Part shown: positions 32,721 to 44,057 of the stretch, one piece after another
Position numbering within the stretch: position 1 is the first letter of the stretch
How the letters are laid out: each line of letters begins with the position of its first letter
Assembly: GCA_015698045.1 (NCBI GenBank)
Contig: BLAL01000068.1
Location: 992,001-1,056,000 of the forward strand
Direction of reading: 5' to 3'
Length of the DNA stretch: 64,000 nucleotides
Source of the DNA: Rhizophagus clarus
Taxonomy: Eukaryota > Glomeromycota > Glomeromycetes > Glomerales > Glomeraceae
Notes under the pieces: generated by a model
Database searches by the model: none
What the model was told of the DNA's origin: nothing
What the model saw: only the letters and a program-made list of their open reading frames with translations
Position numbers and translations under genes: made by a program

Positions 32721-35700
32721 TATTTAAAATTTTTTTTTTTTTTTTTTTGACTAGCAAAAAAAAAGTGTGGAAGTAATGTGCGCAGTATTTATTTCGTTAT
32801 TAAATTATCGTTAATTTTATTAAAAAAAAAAGCGCTAACGTTCAAGTTAGCCGTAGAAAAAAGAAAAATATTATTTAAATACAATGTTATATATAAATAT
32901 ATTAATGAATAAAATACAGAATATACTTTTTAGGTTAACAAAAGAGAAAACAAAAATGCTAGTTGAAAGAAAAAAAATATATAAGAAAAAAGAAAAAGAA
33001 AAAAGAAAGTAGGATATATCTTCTAAAATGTGGTGTAATTAATATAATTAAGAAGGGACCAAAGACAAATTATTTAATACTGATTTGTACGACAAATCAA
33101 AAAAAAAAAATAATCTTTTGAACATCCCAAGAAAAAAAAAAAAATAATAATATTTTACCGGTTTTAGACTTGAAATTTTAAGCTCGTGTTTCCGATTTTG
33201 TATAATTATTTGATTAAAAAGGAATCGCGATTGAAGTAATTTCGTTATGAAGATAGCGCCAAAACTGTAAGCTCCCAATTTATTTTACTTCTAATAAAAT
33301 TATTAAGTAATACAAGTTCTTTTCCTAATTTATCATAAGATCGACCAAAAAATTTATACCGGAAATCGCGGCAACATTAAGCATAATGCGCGGGAAATTT
33401 ATCGTGAAATCATCATAAAAAATCGAGATTTTGATTGGATAATGACAATCAGCAAATGGAATCAGATAATTGTGCAACGGCATGGGTAGTTAGGTGGGTA
33501 CCAATAACAATAAGTAAACAAATGCATGAATACAGTATGTAATTATTTATCTTTATCGGAAAAAAAATTAAACTGGACAAAAAAAAAAAAATCTTTCATT
33601 CGAAAAAAGAATTTCACAGAAATATTTATCTTTAGTAAACGTAAATTTTACTTGTTTATGTATAAAATTATATTGAACTAACAGCATGTGCTAAATATTT
33701 GGTTCAAATAAGTGTATACTGTACATATATAGCATCGGAACTTGATTCCTTCGATAAATTAGGAATTTTCAATTACGAAGTTAACGAAATATTTTCATAT
33801 TACTCATCGGATATCTGTATCTATAACAAAGAATTCGAGTTTTCCTTTAAAAAAACATAAATTGCCTAATAAATGCCAAGAAGTTTCCATAGAAACTTCA
33901 AATGAATTCGAACATATAAAAAATATAAATATGTAATTAAATTATTTCACGAGTTGGATGGAAAATATAAATGCTGTATATTCTAAAGCAAGATATTTGC
34001 ATAAATTTATGCGGTCTAATTTATAATGGCGACACAGAATTGTCATACTTTAACCTTAACACAAATTTACACTTTGGTCACTTTGATCAATTTTATGATC
34101 ATTCACGTGCATTACAATTAACATGATCAAAAGAAATAAACCGACAAAATTTTGAAGTGGTGTTATTAGACATATCACAAGTTGAATTAATCATATAAAA
34201 CATTTTGCATTGGTATAGGGTTTAACAAATAAAACAAATGAAACAGAGACGATATTGATTCTCAATTTTCTATTTTGCGTAATTTAATGTTTTCCTTTGA
34301 GTTATTCAAAATTTCAATCAACGAATTCATCTTTCTTTTATAAATTTTTTCATCTAGGTAATTTGGTTTGCTTTCTTATTAAATACCATAAGAGTTCTGC
34401 GTCTTATCCTATAGTTAACTTTGTCTAACCACATCGTCCATTATGTCATTATATATTACTTTTTAGTAAATTGGGTCACGCTTTCTTCTTACGTGCTTAT
34501 ATAATTAAATATATTCGCTTATTATTGGAAAATTGTCCTTATTGGCAATATTTCTTAGCCATAAAGTTTGTACGGATCTTTATGGAATCATTTTACTACT
34601 AAACACTCTTTAAGAAATATTACAATAATTATTTCGCTTGGTAGATAATTCACCCAATGTTACTATTTTTGCTAAATTAAACAATATTAACCAATGATAC
34701 AAACAACTAATTAAATTACATGACCAATGAATATGTTTAGAAAATTTTCATTATATCTTAATAAAGAAAGGACCATCTTTCCCAAAATCACACTTCCACC
34801 TTATAATATATTCCAATTAACTCCTGTTTGGGTTGAACATTAGGGGGTAAAGAAGCGTGCAAATGCTTTCGCTTACGGTGAAGAGTTCAGTCATGGTTGA
34901 AAAATGAATATACGGAGTGAATTTCATCTCCACGGTTATTTTATTGTAGACTATCGGTCGCAAATACATTCATCACCATTTGATAATTTTTCAATGTATG
35001 TTGATTTATCAAATTTTGATTTGAGAAAATTATAAGCACAAGTTCAAAATCGTTAATCTTATCAAGTTATCCTACTTTTTAATATCTTTACTAGAAGCTT
35101 CTGGGAAAATAGTTTTAAGCGCTACTCGAGTATTCTAAAAGTAATTGTGGAAAGCATTAAATACAATGGTTTGGATAAAATTATGCATACATGAAAAATA
35201 TTTTGAGATCATCGAATATGACGGCACGTGAAATCTAATTTTTAATTTGCCGCATATTCACCTTAATAATAACGAATATGTCAGCGATAGTTAAGACAAA
35301 AGAAATTCTAGAGAATGTGACATGTAAATAAGTTAAAAGTTAAAAAATTGCAAGAACGAGAAAACATGTCATACAGACCAGCCAACCTAGAAAGGCGCAC
35401 AACAGAAAAATTAATTACTCTCACTTTGAGAGTTATTATGATGTATAAATCTTTAATGTAAAGAAAGATACGAAAACAGTACATAAAATTATTAACTTTA
35501 GGAAGAGATCTGATAGAACTGATATGAATTTTTTCATGGGGTGTATTTATACGCTAATTATCGAATTGCACACATGATACATGTGATCTTTAATTCAGTC
35601 TCCAAGAAAATGTTATTACGTGACACCCGTTGAAAATTAAATTTTTTGAACTAACATTAACTGTTAAGATTAGTAAGGCTTATTCTCACAATATATAGTG

Positions 35701-37031
35701 AGATCCAAATTAATGAGCTATTAGTACTGCGTCTCACGTTCCTTTTTCACGGGGACGTGTCACATACTCAAATTGTACTGCATACGATCATTATGCATAC
35801 TATTTGTTACATGGTAGAAGTACGCGAATAAGTATCACCTTGTACCTTTAACTGTTTATTGATCAAAAGTTCTAAAAGTTCCTCAAAGCCGTAGATTCTC
35901 GGCTAGATTTACTGGGTTTAGAAATTGGGGCGGTTTACCGTAAGCTGAAATTCTTTTCCAAAAACTTTCTTTACATGCATTGTTTTTCATGCCCACTATA
36001 CCAACATTCATAACATATATAGTCGAAGAAATAGCGTCTCGACGCTCAACAATTCTCAGTTTCTGAATAAATTGTTGACATAACGTAAGGTTTCTCTGGT
36101 ACCAGAGAATACTCGTTAAAGAAATAGTAGAAACCGAAAATTTTCGGTTCATTTTATATTTAAGTGAGTTTAGAATCAAAACAAATCTTTTATACTACAT
36201 CTTCATTGCTCTATGTAAATAAATTAATCAAGTCACTTTATATTCAACCTAATCAAATATACAATACAAAAATTTAAATCAAGTCACATTATTTCAACCT
36301 AATCACGGTACAAAAATTTAAATAGGCAAAATAAACTTATCTTAAAAGTACTTAGCCGATATTTATATGTAATGCCAAATTACCAATTATGGTAAAAAAA
36401 AAAAGTATATAAACAATAGTAATCTGCTGGTACCTTAAAAATGTTGAACTCTCTCCCTGGATTAAAACGTTCGTAATTTCGTAACGTTTAGCTTTTTTTT
36501 TTTATTATTTTATTTTACTTATCATCATCTAAAAGTATTTTATTTTCATCTTTTTTATTTTTATATTATATATACATATTTTTTTTTTTTCATCACAATA
36601 ATAAAAGTTTGACGCGTTTTAAGAAAGGGAATAATACTTTATTTTCTTTTCTATTTTTTTTTTCTCATTCCTCAAAATTCAAAAAATTTTAATAATTTAA
36701 AATTTATTTTTTTTTTTTTTCAAAAATTCTTTTCTGGTAAAATGTATAATCCTTTTTTCTTTTCTTTCTTTTCTTAAGCGATATAAGATATTGAAATAAT
36801 TGTATTAAATTTAACAAGTCGCGTCTTTTTTTACTTGATTTAGAGCGTAAGACTGCGTATTTGCCAAAATCTACAGGAAAGAAGGTAAATATATATGTAT
36901 AGATTTTTTTCGTACGTGCGTATTGGTTTTTTTTTTTGTTTTGTTTTGTTTTTTTTATGAATAAAATTTCTCAAACAAACGCGTTGATGAATATCGTTAT
37001 TCTTTCGTGTAAAAAAATTTGTTAGTATCAA
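32721..37031. other. Long intergenic region, 4.3 kb, between divergent genes
   Basis: It separates the RGS gene (-) from the bZIP gene (+). I see no confident gene. The 33300-36350 part is less A/T-repetitive than most spacers here. It contains two perfect 18-bp palindromes (36092-36109 and 36132-36149) and one weak frame (35883-36179). The last 450 bp before the bZIP start are T-rich, like a long 5' leader. Confidence 0.5.
35883..36179 (-). CDS. Weak hypothetical frame, 98 aa
   Basis: An ATG-started frame of 98 codons has a mixed, non-repetitive composition (LTLCQQFIQKLRIVERRD; ACKESFWKRISAYGKPPQ). No family, signal or membrane span was recognised. No intron was needed and no promoter elements were evident. 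It could be a remnant or chance. Confidence 0.2.
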   Translation of the reverse strand: MILNSLKYKMNRKFSVSTISLTSILWYQRNLTLCQQFIQKLRIVERRDAISSTIYVMNVGIVGMKNNACKESFWKRISAYGKPPQFLNPVNLAENLRL

Positions 37032-38165
37032 ATGGTTTCTCCTGCAAAACTTGAAGTAGTTTCACAAGAATATAACGGACATGAAAGTCCCCAAGAAACT
37101 TCTTTACTTGAAAGTAGTGAAATATCACAACATTCAAATCAATCTAATGCTTCTTTTCTTGAGGACATAAATATTGAAAATGAAACTATAAATTCCACTT
37201 CTCCTACTTTAACATCACATCATTCTTGTTCTTCAACACAGCAACAACAATCATTTAATCAGAATCACGGTAATTTTTTGAACGTCCACTGTACCAATAC
37301 ATCTCAAAATATACAACCTACTCAAGGACCAACTCCTGCAGCTACTCCCACACAAAAATTGTCTCCTAGGATTTCAATCTCCGAACAAAACATTTCACAA
37401 TCTCATCCAGAATTAAGATCTTTACTATATTCTCATCAACATCTACCATTGCAACAACAGCAATATCTTGAACATATATTTGTCGAAGATCAATACAGAT
37501 TACAACAAATGATTCAATCACAAGCATCTTTGGGACAAATTATGCCAGCAAATTATTGTCCTCAGCAACACCAACAATATCAGATGTTGGCTGATTGTGG
37601 ACAAGTACAAATTGAAGAATCATCAACATCTTTTTTACAACCATATCAACCTCAATCTTCACATTCACAAAATTCGCATTCCCAAGATTCCCATTCACAA
37701 AATTCCCATTTGGTGTTGCGTCATCAAAATAACGTTCAAAGAAAATCACAATCCATATCTGAAAGTGAACGTCAAAGGCGTCGACTCGAACGTAATCGAG
37801 TCGCAGCAAGACAATGCCGTGAAAGAAAGAAAGTGTATGTCTCAAATCTTGAATCAAAAGTGACACGACTTGAAGAAGAAAATGCAAAACTTCGTTGTGA
37901 AGTTTTGGAATTAAATGCGAAATTACAACAAAATCCTGTTGATGTTCAAGAAAATGAGAGATTGCATATTTTAACCGAGGAATTAAAAGCTAGATTGTAT
38001 GCGCAAGAACAACGATATCAACAATCAAATCAATTATCACAGGAACAACAGCAAGAGCAACAAAAGGAGGAGTCACAACAGCAGCAGCAACAATATGTTA
38101 ATAAAGAATATAATAATAATTCATTACCATTAGATGCTGCTGTAAAGGATGAAAATAATGAGTAG
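37032..38165 (+). CDS. bZIP transcription factor, CREB/ATF-like
   Basis: A single exon codes for 377 aa. The first 240 residues are Gln/Ser/His/Asn-rich (QQQQ, HSQNSHSQDSHSQ) and look disordered. The basic region RRRLERNRVAARQCRERKK (about 247-265) has the N-x7-R core of bZIP factors and is closest to the CREB/ATF type. It is followed by a leucine zipper of about five heptads (VSNLESKVTRLEEENAKLR, then LELNAKLQ), about residues 268-305. The C-terminus is again Gln-rich. Such factors bind TGACG-type sites as dimers in the nucleus. The long pyrimidine-rich leader upstream is the only regulatory hint. Confidence 0.85.
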   Translation: MVSPAKLEVVSQEYNGHESPQETSLLESSEISQHSNQSNASFLEDINIENETINSTSPTLTSHHSCSSTQQQQSFNQNHGNFLNVHCTNTSQNIQPTQGPTPAATPTQKLSPRISISEQNISQSHPELRSLLYSHQHLPLQQQQYLEHIFVEDQYRLQQMIQSQASLGQIMPANYCPQQHQQYQMLADCGQVQIEESSTSFLQPYQPQSSHSQNSHSQDSHSQNSHLVLRHQNNVQRKSQSISESERQRRRLERNRVAARQCRERKKVYVSNLESKVTRLEEENAKLRCEVLELNAKLQQNPVDVQENERLHILTEELKARLYAQEQRYQQSNQLSQEQQQEQQKEESQQQQQQYVNKEYNNNSLPLDAAVKDENNE

Positions 38166-38480
38166 TAAAAGACATTCTTTAATGGTTGTATAAAAATATA
38201 TTCTTTTTTATTTACGGGATTTAAGACGTAAAATCCAGTTGTAGCGGGTATTTTTTCTTATAGTTTTTTATGCAGGTGTTTTTTTTGCTATTAATTAGAG
38301 TATTATTTTTTTTTTTTTTTGTTTGAATTTTAACTTGTACTTCCGTAATAACTTCAAAAAAAAAAAAAAAAAAATAATTATTTCATACAATAAATACAAA
38401 CTTCCTTATATACTTAGATTAATAATAATTGAAAATATAAATATTAAATCATAGCATAATTTTTTTCTTTTAAGAGTCAT
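38166..38480. other. Intergenic region between convergent genes
   Basis: No gene was recognised. It contains A/T runs and the 3' ends of the bZIP and peroxiredoxin genes. Confidence 0.5.
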
Positions 38481-39387
38481 TTAGAAAGGTGATTTTGCTA
38501 AACGAAGGTATGGTTTAACAGTTCTAAAACCAGGGAATAATTTCTCAGCTTCTTCATTGGTAACGCCAGGATGAACAATAACTTCATCACCCTTCTTCCA
38601 ATTAGCAGGAGTAGTGATACGATGTTTGTCACCAAGTTGAAGAGAATCAATGACACGAATAACTTCATCAAAGTTACGTCCTTCATAAAACAAAAAAAAT
38701 GAGTGAATTGGACATCTCTTTATAGATTACTTTATAGTATTCTTTGTGGAATTCTAATTCTAAAAAAGAAATCAATCTCTTAAACGATCAAAGACATACC
38801 GGTTGAAGCAGGATAAGTGATCATCAAACGAATGATCTTCTTAGGATCAATGATGAAAACACTTCTAACAGTGAATGGAATCCCTTTCGTATCAACGTTG
38901 GTAATATCTTGATGATCCAACATGTCATATAAAGCGGAAATTTTTCTGTCATGATCGGCGATAATTGGGAAATCAACATTAACATTATTAACTTCATTAA
39001 TATCGTCAACCCATTTTTCATGATCTGTTAATTCATTCGCTGAAAGTCCAATAACTTTCACATTACGTGAAGCAAAATCTGCTGAACGACGAGCTACTTC
39101 TCCAAGTTCTGTTGTACAGACTGGAGCTTTTTTGTAAAAAAGGGGAGAAAGAGGGGAGAATGAAATTTTTTTTTTTTTACGATTATTTACATTTCAAAAA
39201 AAAAAAAAAAAAAAAAAAAATGATGGAAAAGAAAAATTAAATTATGAAAAAGAAACTTACTAAAGTCAGCAGGATGAGAGAATAAAACAGCCCAAGAACC
39301 ATCGATGTATTCATGAAAATCAATATCACCTTTGGTAGTTTGAGCTTTAAAATTTGGTGCAACACTTCCTAAACGTAAATGAGACAT
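38481..39387 (-). CDS. 1-Cys peroxiredoxin (Prx6 type)
   Basis: Three exons (39261-39387, 38800-39126, 38481-38680) give 217 aa, the usual length of the Prx6 class. The peroxidatic motif HPADFTPVCTTELG has Cys46, preceded by Thr43. No other cysteine occurs, so it is a true 1-Cys enzyme. The C-terminal extension (TTPANWKKGDEVIVHPG, FPGFRTVKPYLR) is typical of Prx6. The enzyme reduces hydrogen peroxide and lipid hydroperoxides using thiol donors, in cytosol or mitochondria. The starting MSHLRLGSVAPNF matches the family start, so the longer upstream open frame to 39528 is leader. Confidence 0.93.
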
Positions 39388-40860
39388 TTTTTCGTAAAAA
39401 GATAATTGATTTTTTTTTTCGTGAAAAAGAAAAAGAGAAAATTTTTTTTTTGTTTTCGTAAAAGCGTTTAGATTTTTGATTAAAAACCTGATTTTTTTCT
39501 TGTGAATGGGAAGATGACTTTTATACAAAAAATTTTTTTTTAGATCAACTACAAGTTTTTTTTTTTTTTTTAAAGATTAATACTTTTAAAGAAATGATAA
39601 CTCTTTTTGTATTAGTAATAAATCATTATAATGTAACATGAACCTTTTAACGATTTAAAATGATTGGATAAAAATTGCATCATTGATTTATTAGATATCT
39701 ATATCCAAAAGTAATTCTTTTTAAAATGGAAATTAATATGAGAAAGAAAGAGGAAAGGAAATTTTTTTTTAAAAAAAAAAAAAAAAATTGATTTTGTAAT
39801 GTAAATCAGATAGAACTAAAAAGATTTTGATAACTATTTTTTTTTTTTTTTTTTAAAAAAAAAAAGGGTTTGATAAAAAATATAAATTTTTTTTTTAGTA
39901 ATAATTTTTTTTTTTTTTTTCGTTTTTTCGTTTTTTTTTTTTTCCCCCAAAAAAAGATGAAGAACCTGATTGGATATATATTTTTATTTCTTTTTTAATA
40001 CTATAACAATTAAAAAAATATGAAGAAAAAAAAATTAATAAAAATTTCCCTTGCATTGCATGCATTGTGCAATGTGGTCTAGTTCTAGTTCATTTCATCG
40101 ACAATTACTTTACCAAACAATCATTTCGCTGACAAACGTTTCACCGATAAGTCATAACATCTCACTAATAGTCGGAGAAGCTATTTTTTAAAGAAAATTA
40201 AAAATTCCTTATAAACTTATTAGATATTTTATTCTTTTTAATTTTGTAAATGATAGTTAAATGACCTCTCGGCAAAACGGTTTGATCGGTTTGATATGAT
40301 TATCGATTAATTGCGGCAAGTTAAAAACGCGACCCTTGTGCGATTAGATTATTCATTGTGGATGAAAATCTTTTCTTTTTTCTTTTTTTGAATGACCCCA
40401 AGTATGGCGTTGTTTCAAAAACTTCCAGAAAAAAAAAGAAAAATATAGAAAAATTAAATAATAATAAAATGGTTAGATTCACGGAAAAAAAAAAAATCAG
40501 ATTATCCGGTTACCCTGATTGTAGTCATGTGTTGGAATACTCCGCACCGTAGCCGCACCACACCATTTACCGTAATAGGGATTGGTTGAATTAAAAATAA
40601 TTTACCACGCCACTGGGAAATTTCCGCCGTTTCCTTTTCGTCCTTTTTCTTTTTATCAAAATGGGACGTCAGTTAATATCACGGGAAGTTCACATTCCGC
40701 TATTTTCCGCTGCTTACTGAAAACTAGTAAGCTCCTTTGCCTAAACTTAACCCAATCATTGTATCACCTCACTTTATTTCATCGTTAAAGGTAAATCACC
40801 TCACTGCTAAACGTTAAGACTTTTGAAAAAAAATCACCTTATTATTTAGTTCTATAATGA
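39388..40860. other. Intergenic region, upstream of peroxiredoxin gene
   Basis: No gene was recognised. It contains many long T and A runs to about 40040, then more complex sequence with CCAAT-like words (GATTGGTTGAA near 40570). Short frames at 40358-40552 and 40582-40788 have no features. Confidence 0.45.
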
Positions 40861-40861
40861 T

Positions 40862-40910
40862 GTGATTGGCCTTTTCGTATTTTTTTAACATATAAAAAGG
40901 GTACGAAATC
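40862..40910 (+). promoter_or_regulatory. CCAAT/TATA promoter-like block without a downstream ORF
   Basis: An inverted CCAAT box (GATTGG, 40864-40869) is followed 25 bp later by TATAAAAAGG (40891-40900), then a leader-like AATTCGATTTTTTATCGAG and an A-rich stretch. No protein frame follows for 1.4 kb, only the tandem repeats described next. Confidence 0.4.
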
Positions 40911-41029
40911 TTCTCAATTCGATTTTTTATCGAGTAAAATCAATAAAAACAAAAAAAATATAAATATACAAAAAAAAAAAAAAAGATAAAACAACACTCT
41001 TTTATAGGAACCTACGAAACAAATTCTCC

Positions 41030-41880
41030 TCTTGAGATAGAATGGATCGTTCTCCTTAATAAAAAAACCCTTTACGATTGAAACTTACTCCAGTAATATC
41101 GATGATTTCAAAAATATCAAGCTTGTTATAGGAAGGGATTACATTAAGGACAATTAACGGAAAACGTATCCTTTCTATTTGGCGATTCACATCTCTCAAT
41201 TATTCTAGTAATACTGATGATTCCCAATCCAATAATACCGCTTGCCTTCTGTTATTGGAATTACAATGACGTTTAACGAAAAAAGGAAAACATACTCATT
41301 GATCGACTTTTACATATCAACATAGTTGAACTAACAATTTTTAGGGATCTTTGTTCAACCTTGCTCTTTTTGATACCCTTAAAGGTCCTTTGATATGTTA
41401 CGAATCGTTAAATTCTTTTGCTTTCCAAATAATATCTTCCCTTTCGGTCAAAATAATCTCGGGAAATTATCGAGGAAAAAGGAAAACATTCATTGATCGG
41501 CTTTTTATTTATCAGCATATTTGAACTAACAAAAATAAACCTTTGTTCAAACGTGTCTTTTGATATTTGAAGGTCCTTTGATATGTTACAGGACTATAAA
41601 TGTTAAAACATTAATGATTTCTTTTAAATAGAACGGATAGATTCCGATAGATCGTATTACACATCTTTCATTCACATTCTTCATTGGCTCTCCTTTATAG
41701 AAAGAATAAGGTCTTTTAAACGAAAAAAGGAAAAACATATTCATTGAAAGACTTCATTTATATTGACATTATTTGAACTATGAAAATAATAGTGTTCGAA
41801 CCTGTCTTTTGATATATTTTGATGTCCTTTGATATGTTACGAATTATGGTCGTTAAAAAAGCCTAATTTTTATTTTATTT
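41030..41880. repeat. Tandem repeat array downstream of the promoter-like block
   Basis: Three clear units share AAAAGGAAAACAT(A/-)(C/T)TCATTGATCG- and AACATAGTTGAACTAAC-like words (about 41278, 41475, 41722), each followed by CTTTGATATGTTAC (41389, 41576, 41828). Two weaker, related units lie upstream (AGTAATATCGATGATTTC at 41094, AGTAATACTGATGATTCC at 41207). The period is about 190-250 bp. No open frame spans them. Confidence 0.5.
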
Positions 41881-42304
41881 TTTTTTTTTAAGAAAGGATC
41901 CTTACAAGATGTTTGAATTCTTTTATTAAGGAATTTCTCGTTGGGTTAATATTTTTAATTTAATAATATCATTTATTGATGATAAACTTGGTTGGAAATA
42001 ATCTTTTGAAGCATGAAGCATTTGATTGTATTTTTTTTCTTTTAAATTCATTTGTATAACTTGGTTTTATTATTTTTTTATTATTTTTTTTAATATGTAT
42101 ATATTAAACTATCTTAATAAAAAGGATTCTTTCAATTTATTAAAATGAGATTAAGAATATACGTAAAATTAATATAATTTTTTTTTTCTTAAATTATTTT
42201 ACAAGTTAAAAATTACAAAATAAAAATTAAACCGAAAATTTGATTAGCAATATAATAAACAAAATAAATAAAAAGTAAAATAAATTATTAAAAATAAAAT
42301 TTTT
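41881..42304. other. AT-rich intergenic region
   Basis: No gene was seen. It includes the 3' flank of the two-TM protein gene. Confidence 0.5.
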
Positions 42305-44057
42305 TTATCTTCCCCAAATACCAACACCACTTCCAACACAAAATACAAGAAACAAGCATAACATTAAAAGAAAAGCCATTAAATAAGCGTAAGTTTCAGC
42401 AACTACAAATCTAATTAATAAAAATCCAAATATCATGTACATTAGTACCAACCATCTTAAACCTTTATTCATTCTCAGATTATTTACTATCCTCCGCCAT
42501 CTTGAAGTTGGAACATCATTTGATTCATTTGAATTCGTATTTCTTGTTGTTAGGGGAGGTCGCGCATTGCCAATAACCATGGGATCTAATAAAAACGTTT
42601 CTTGACTTGTTACCATTCTTTCAAGTCGTGTACTTGGTGGAGTTGTATTCATATTAGGATTATTATGTGGGGAATTATTTATTGTGAAAAGTTGTGCATC
42701 CATTGGTTCCAATGCATTTGATTTAAAAAAATGTCGTATTGAAGAATGCATTAAAAAATCATCATCAGTCGCGTAAAATTTTGCTTTATAAATAATTGAA
42801 CCATCCTTCACTTCATTTTCATCATTTATTGAATATGAATCCTTCGTTGGTGATTGTGTTATCGATGAATCTTTTAAATCATCATCCGAAATTGAAATAG
42901 AAATTTCATTATTTACTAAAGGTGGTAAAGATTTTTTTATGATTTTACTTGATTGACTATCATTATTATTAAAAATTTGTAATTTATAAGTTGATAATAA
43001 TCTTTCACCACCAGAAGTTGAAGAATTATGATTAGCGATAACAGCTTTTGGAAGAGGTTTTAAAGAATCATCAGCAGACCATCTTTTGTTACTTGAAGTT
43101 GATTTCATTTCAATGATAAAATTTTCATCATCCTCATTACATTCAAAATTCCATATTGATGGTGGAGCTGAACGTAATCTATTCGAACTTGATCTTATAT
43201 CATCAATATTATCAATATCAATTTTTGTAAAATCTTTTTCTTCAACTTTATCAAGTGAAGAAGTTGCCATTATTGTTGAATCTTGACCTTCAACTGTTAA
43301 TGTTTTCTTCGATGTTATTGACATTGAAGATGATTTTGTGAAAGTTGGTAATTTCTTGACACTTGACGCTTTAATGACGTAATAATGTACATCGCCAATT
43401 ATACTCATATTATTTAATGGCTAAAATCGAGAAAGAAAATTGTCAGAAGACTTGATTTAAAAAAGTATTTTTTTTTTTAAAAAAAAAAAAACTCACATTT
43501 TTAGCTTTCATACGATGTAGTAAACCTTGATCAGGTTGGGTTCTAAACAATACTTTATTAATATGGTGACCCGAATAGTAAGAATGATAGGTCTTTAATT
43601 CATCAGAAGGATCAACAGTTTTTACTCTTGCAATAATAAAATCTTTGTCATTTTCAGAATGTTGTTGTATGAGCGTATCAAATGGTTCAAGAGTAAAAGG
43701 ATCTTCCGTCGTTGCGTCAAATTCATAAATTATTGAATTATCATGATTATAATGAATTTTTGAATTTTCTCCCACATTATTATTTCTTTTAGAATGTCCT
43801 TCCCCTATAATTTGTATTATCCTTTTAATTGGTAAATTTCCTTTATCATCATCTATTGATACGCTATGTGAAGTATTATCAGTTGTTTTTTCTGTTGTTG
43901 TTGTCATTGTTGTCGTTGCACGTTCATTATTATTGTTTTTAGTAGAGAGCTCCTCCGCTACTTTTTTATCTTCTTCCGTTGTAGTCCCTTCTTCGGTTGT
44001 AGACATTTCAGTATTATTTTTTGTAATATTTACATTATTTTCGTTTATTTCTACCAT
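42305..44057 (-). CDS. Conserved hypothetical protein with two C-terminal TM segments
   Basis: Two exons, 43497-44057 and 42305-43420, join in phase 0 to give 558 aa. The N-terminus is Thr/Asn/Glu-rich and disordered. A well-structured core follows (about residues 105-215: IIYEFDATTEDPFTLEPFDTL, HHINKVLFRTQPDQGLLHRM, then KNPLNNMSIIGDVHYYVIKA), which looks like a conserved fungal domain I cannot name. A long Ser/Asn/Asp-rich linker leads to RWRRIVNNLRMNKGLRW and two hydrophobic spans (VLMYMIFGFLLIRFVVA and AYLMAFLLMLCLFLVFCVG) at the very end. The tail places the protein in a membrane with most of it facing one side. Function unknown. Confidence 0.75.

Noticed and set aside
33048-33278. 76-aa minus-strand frame upstream of the RGS gene
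   Set aside because: Phe-rich where T runs occur; no domain, and no support for expression.
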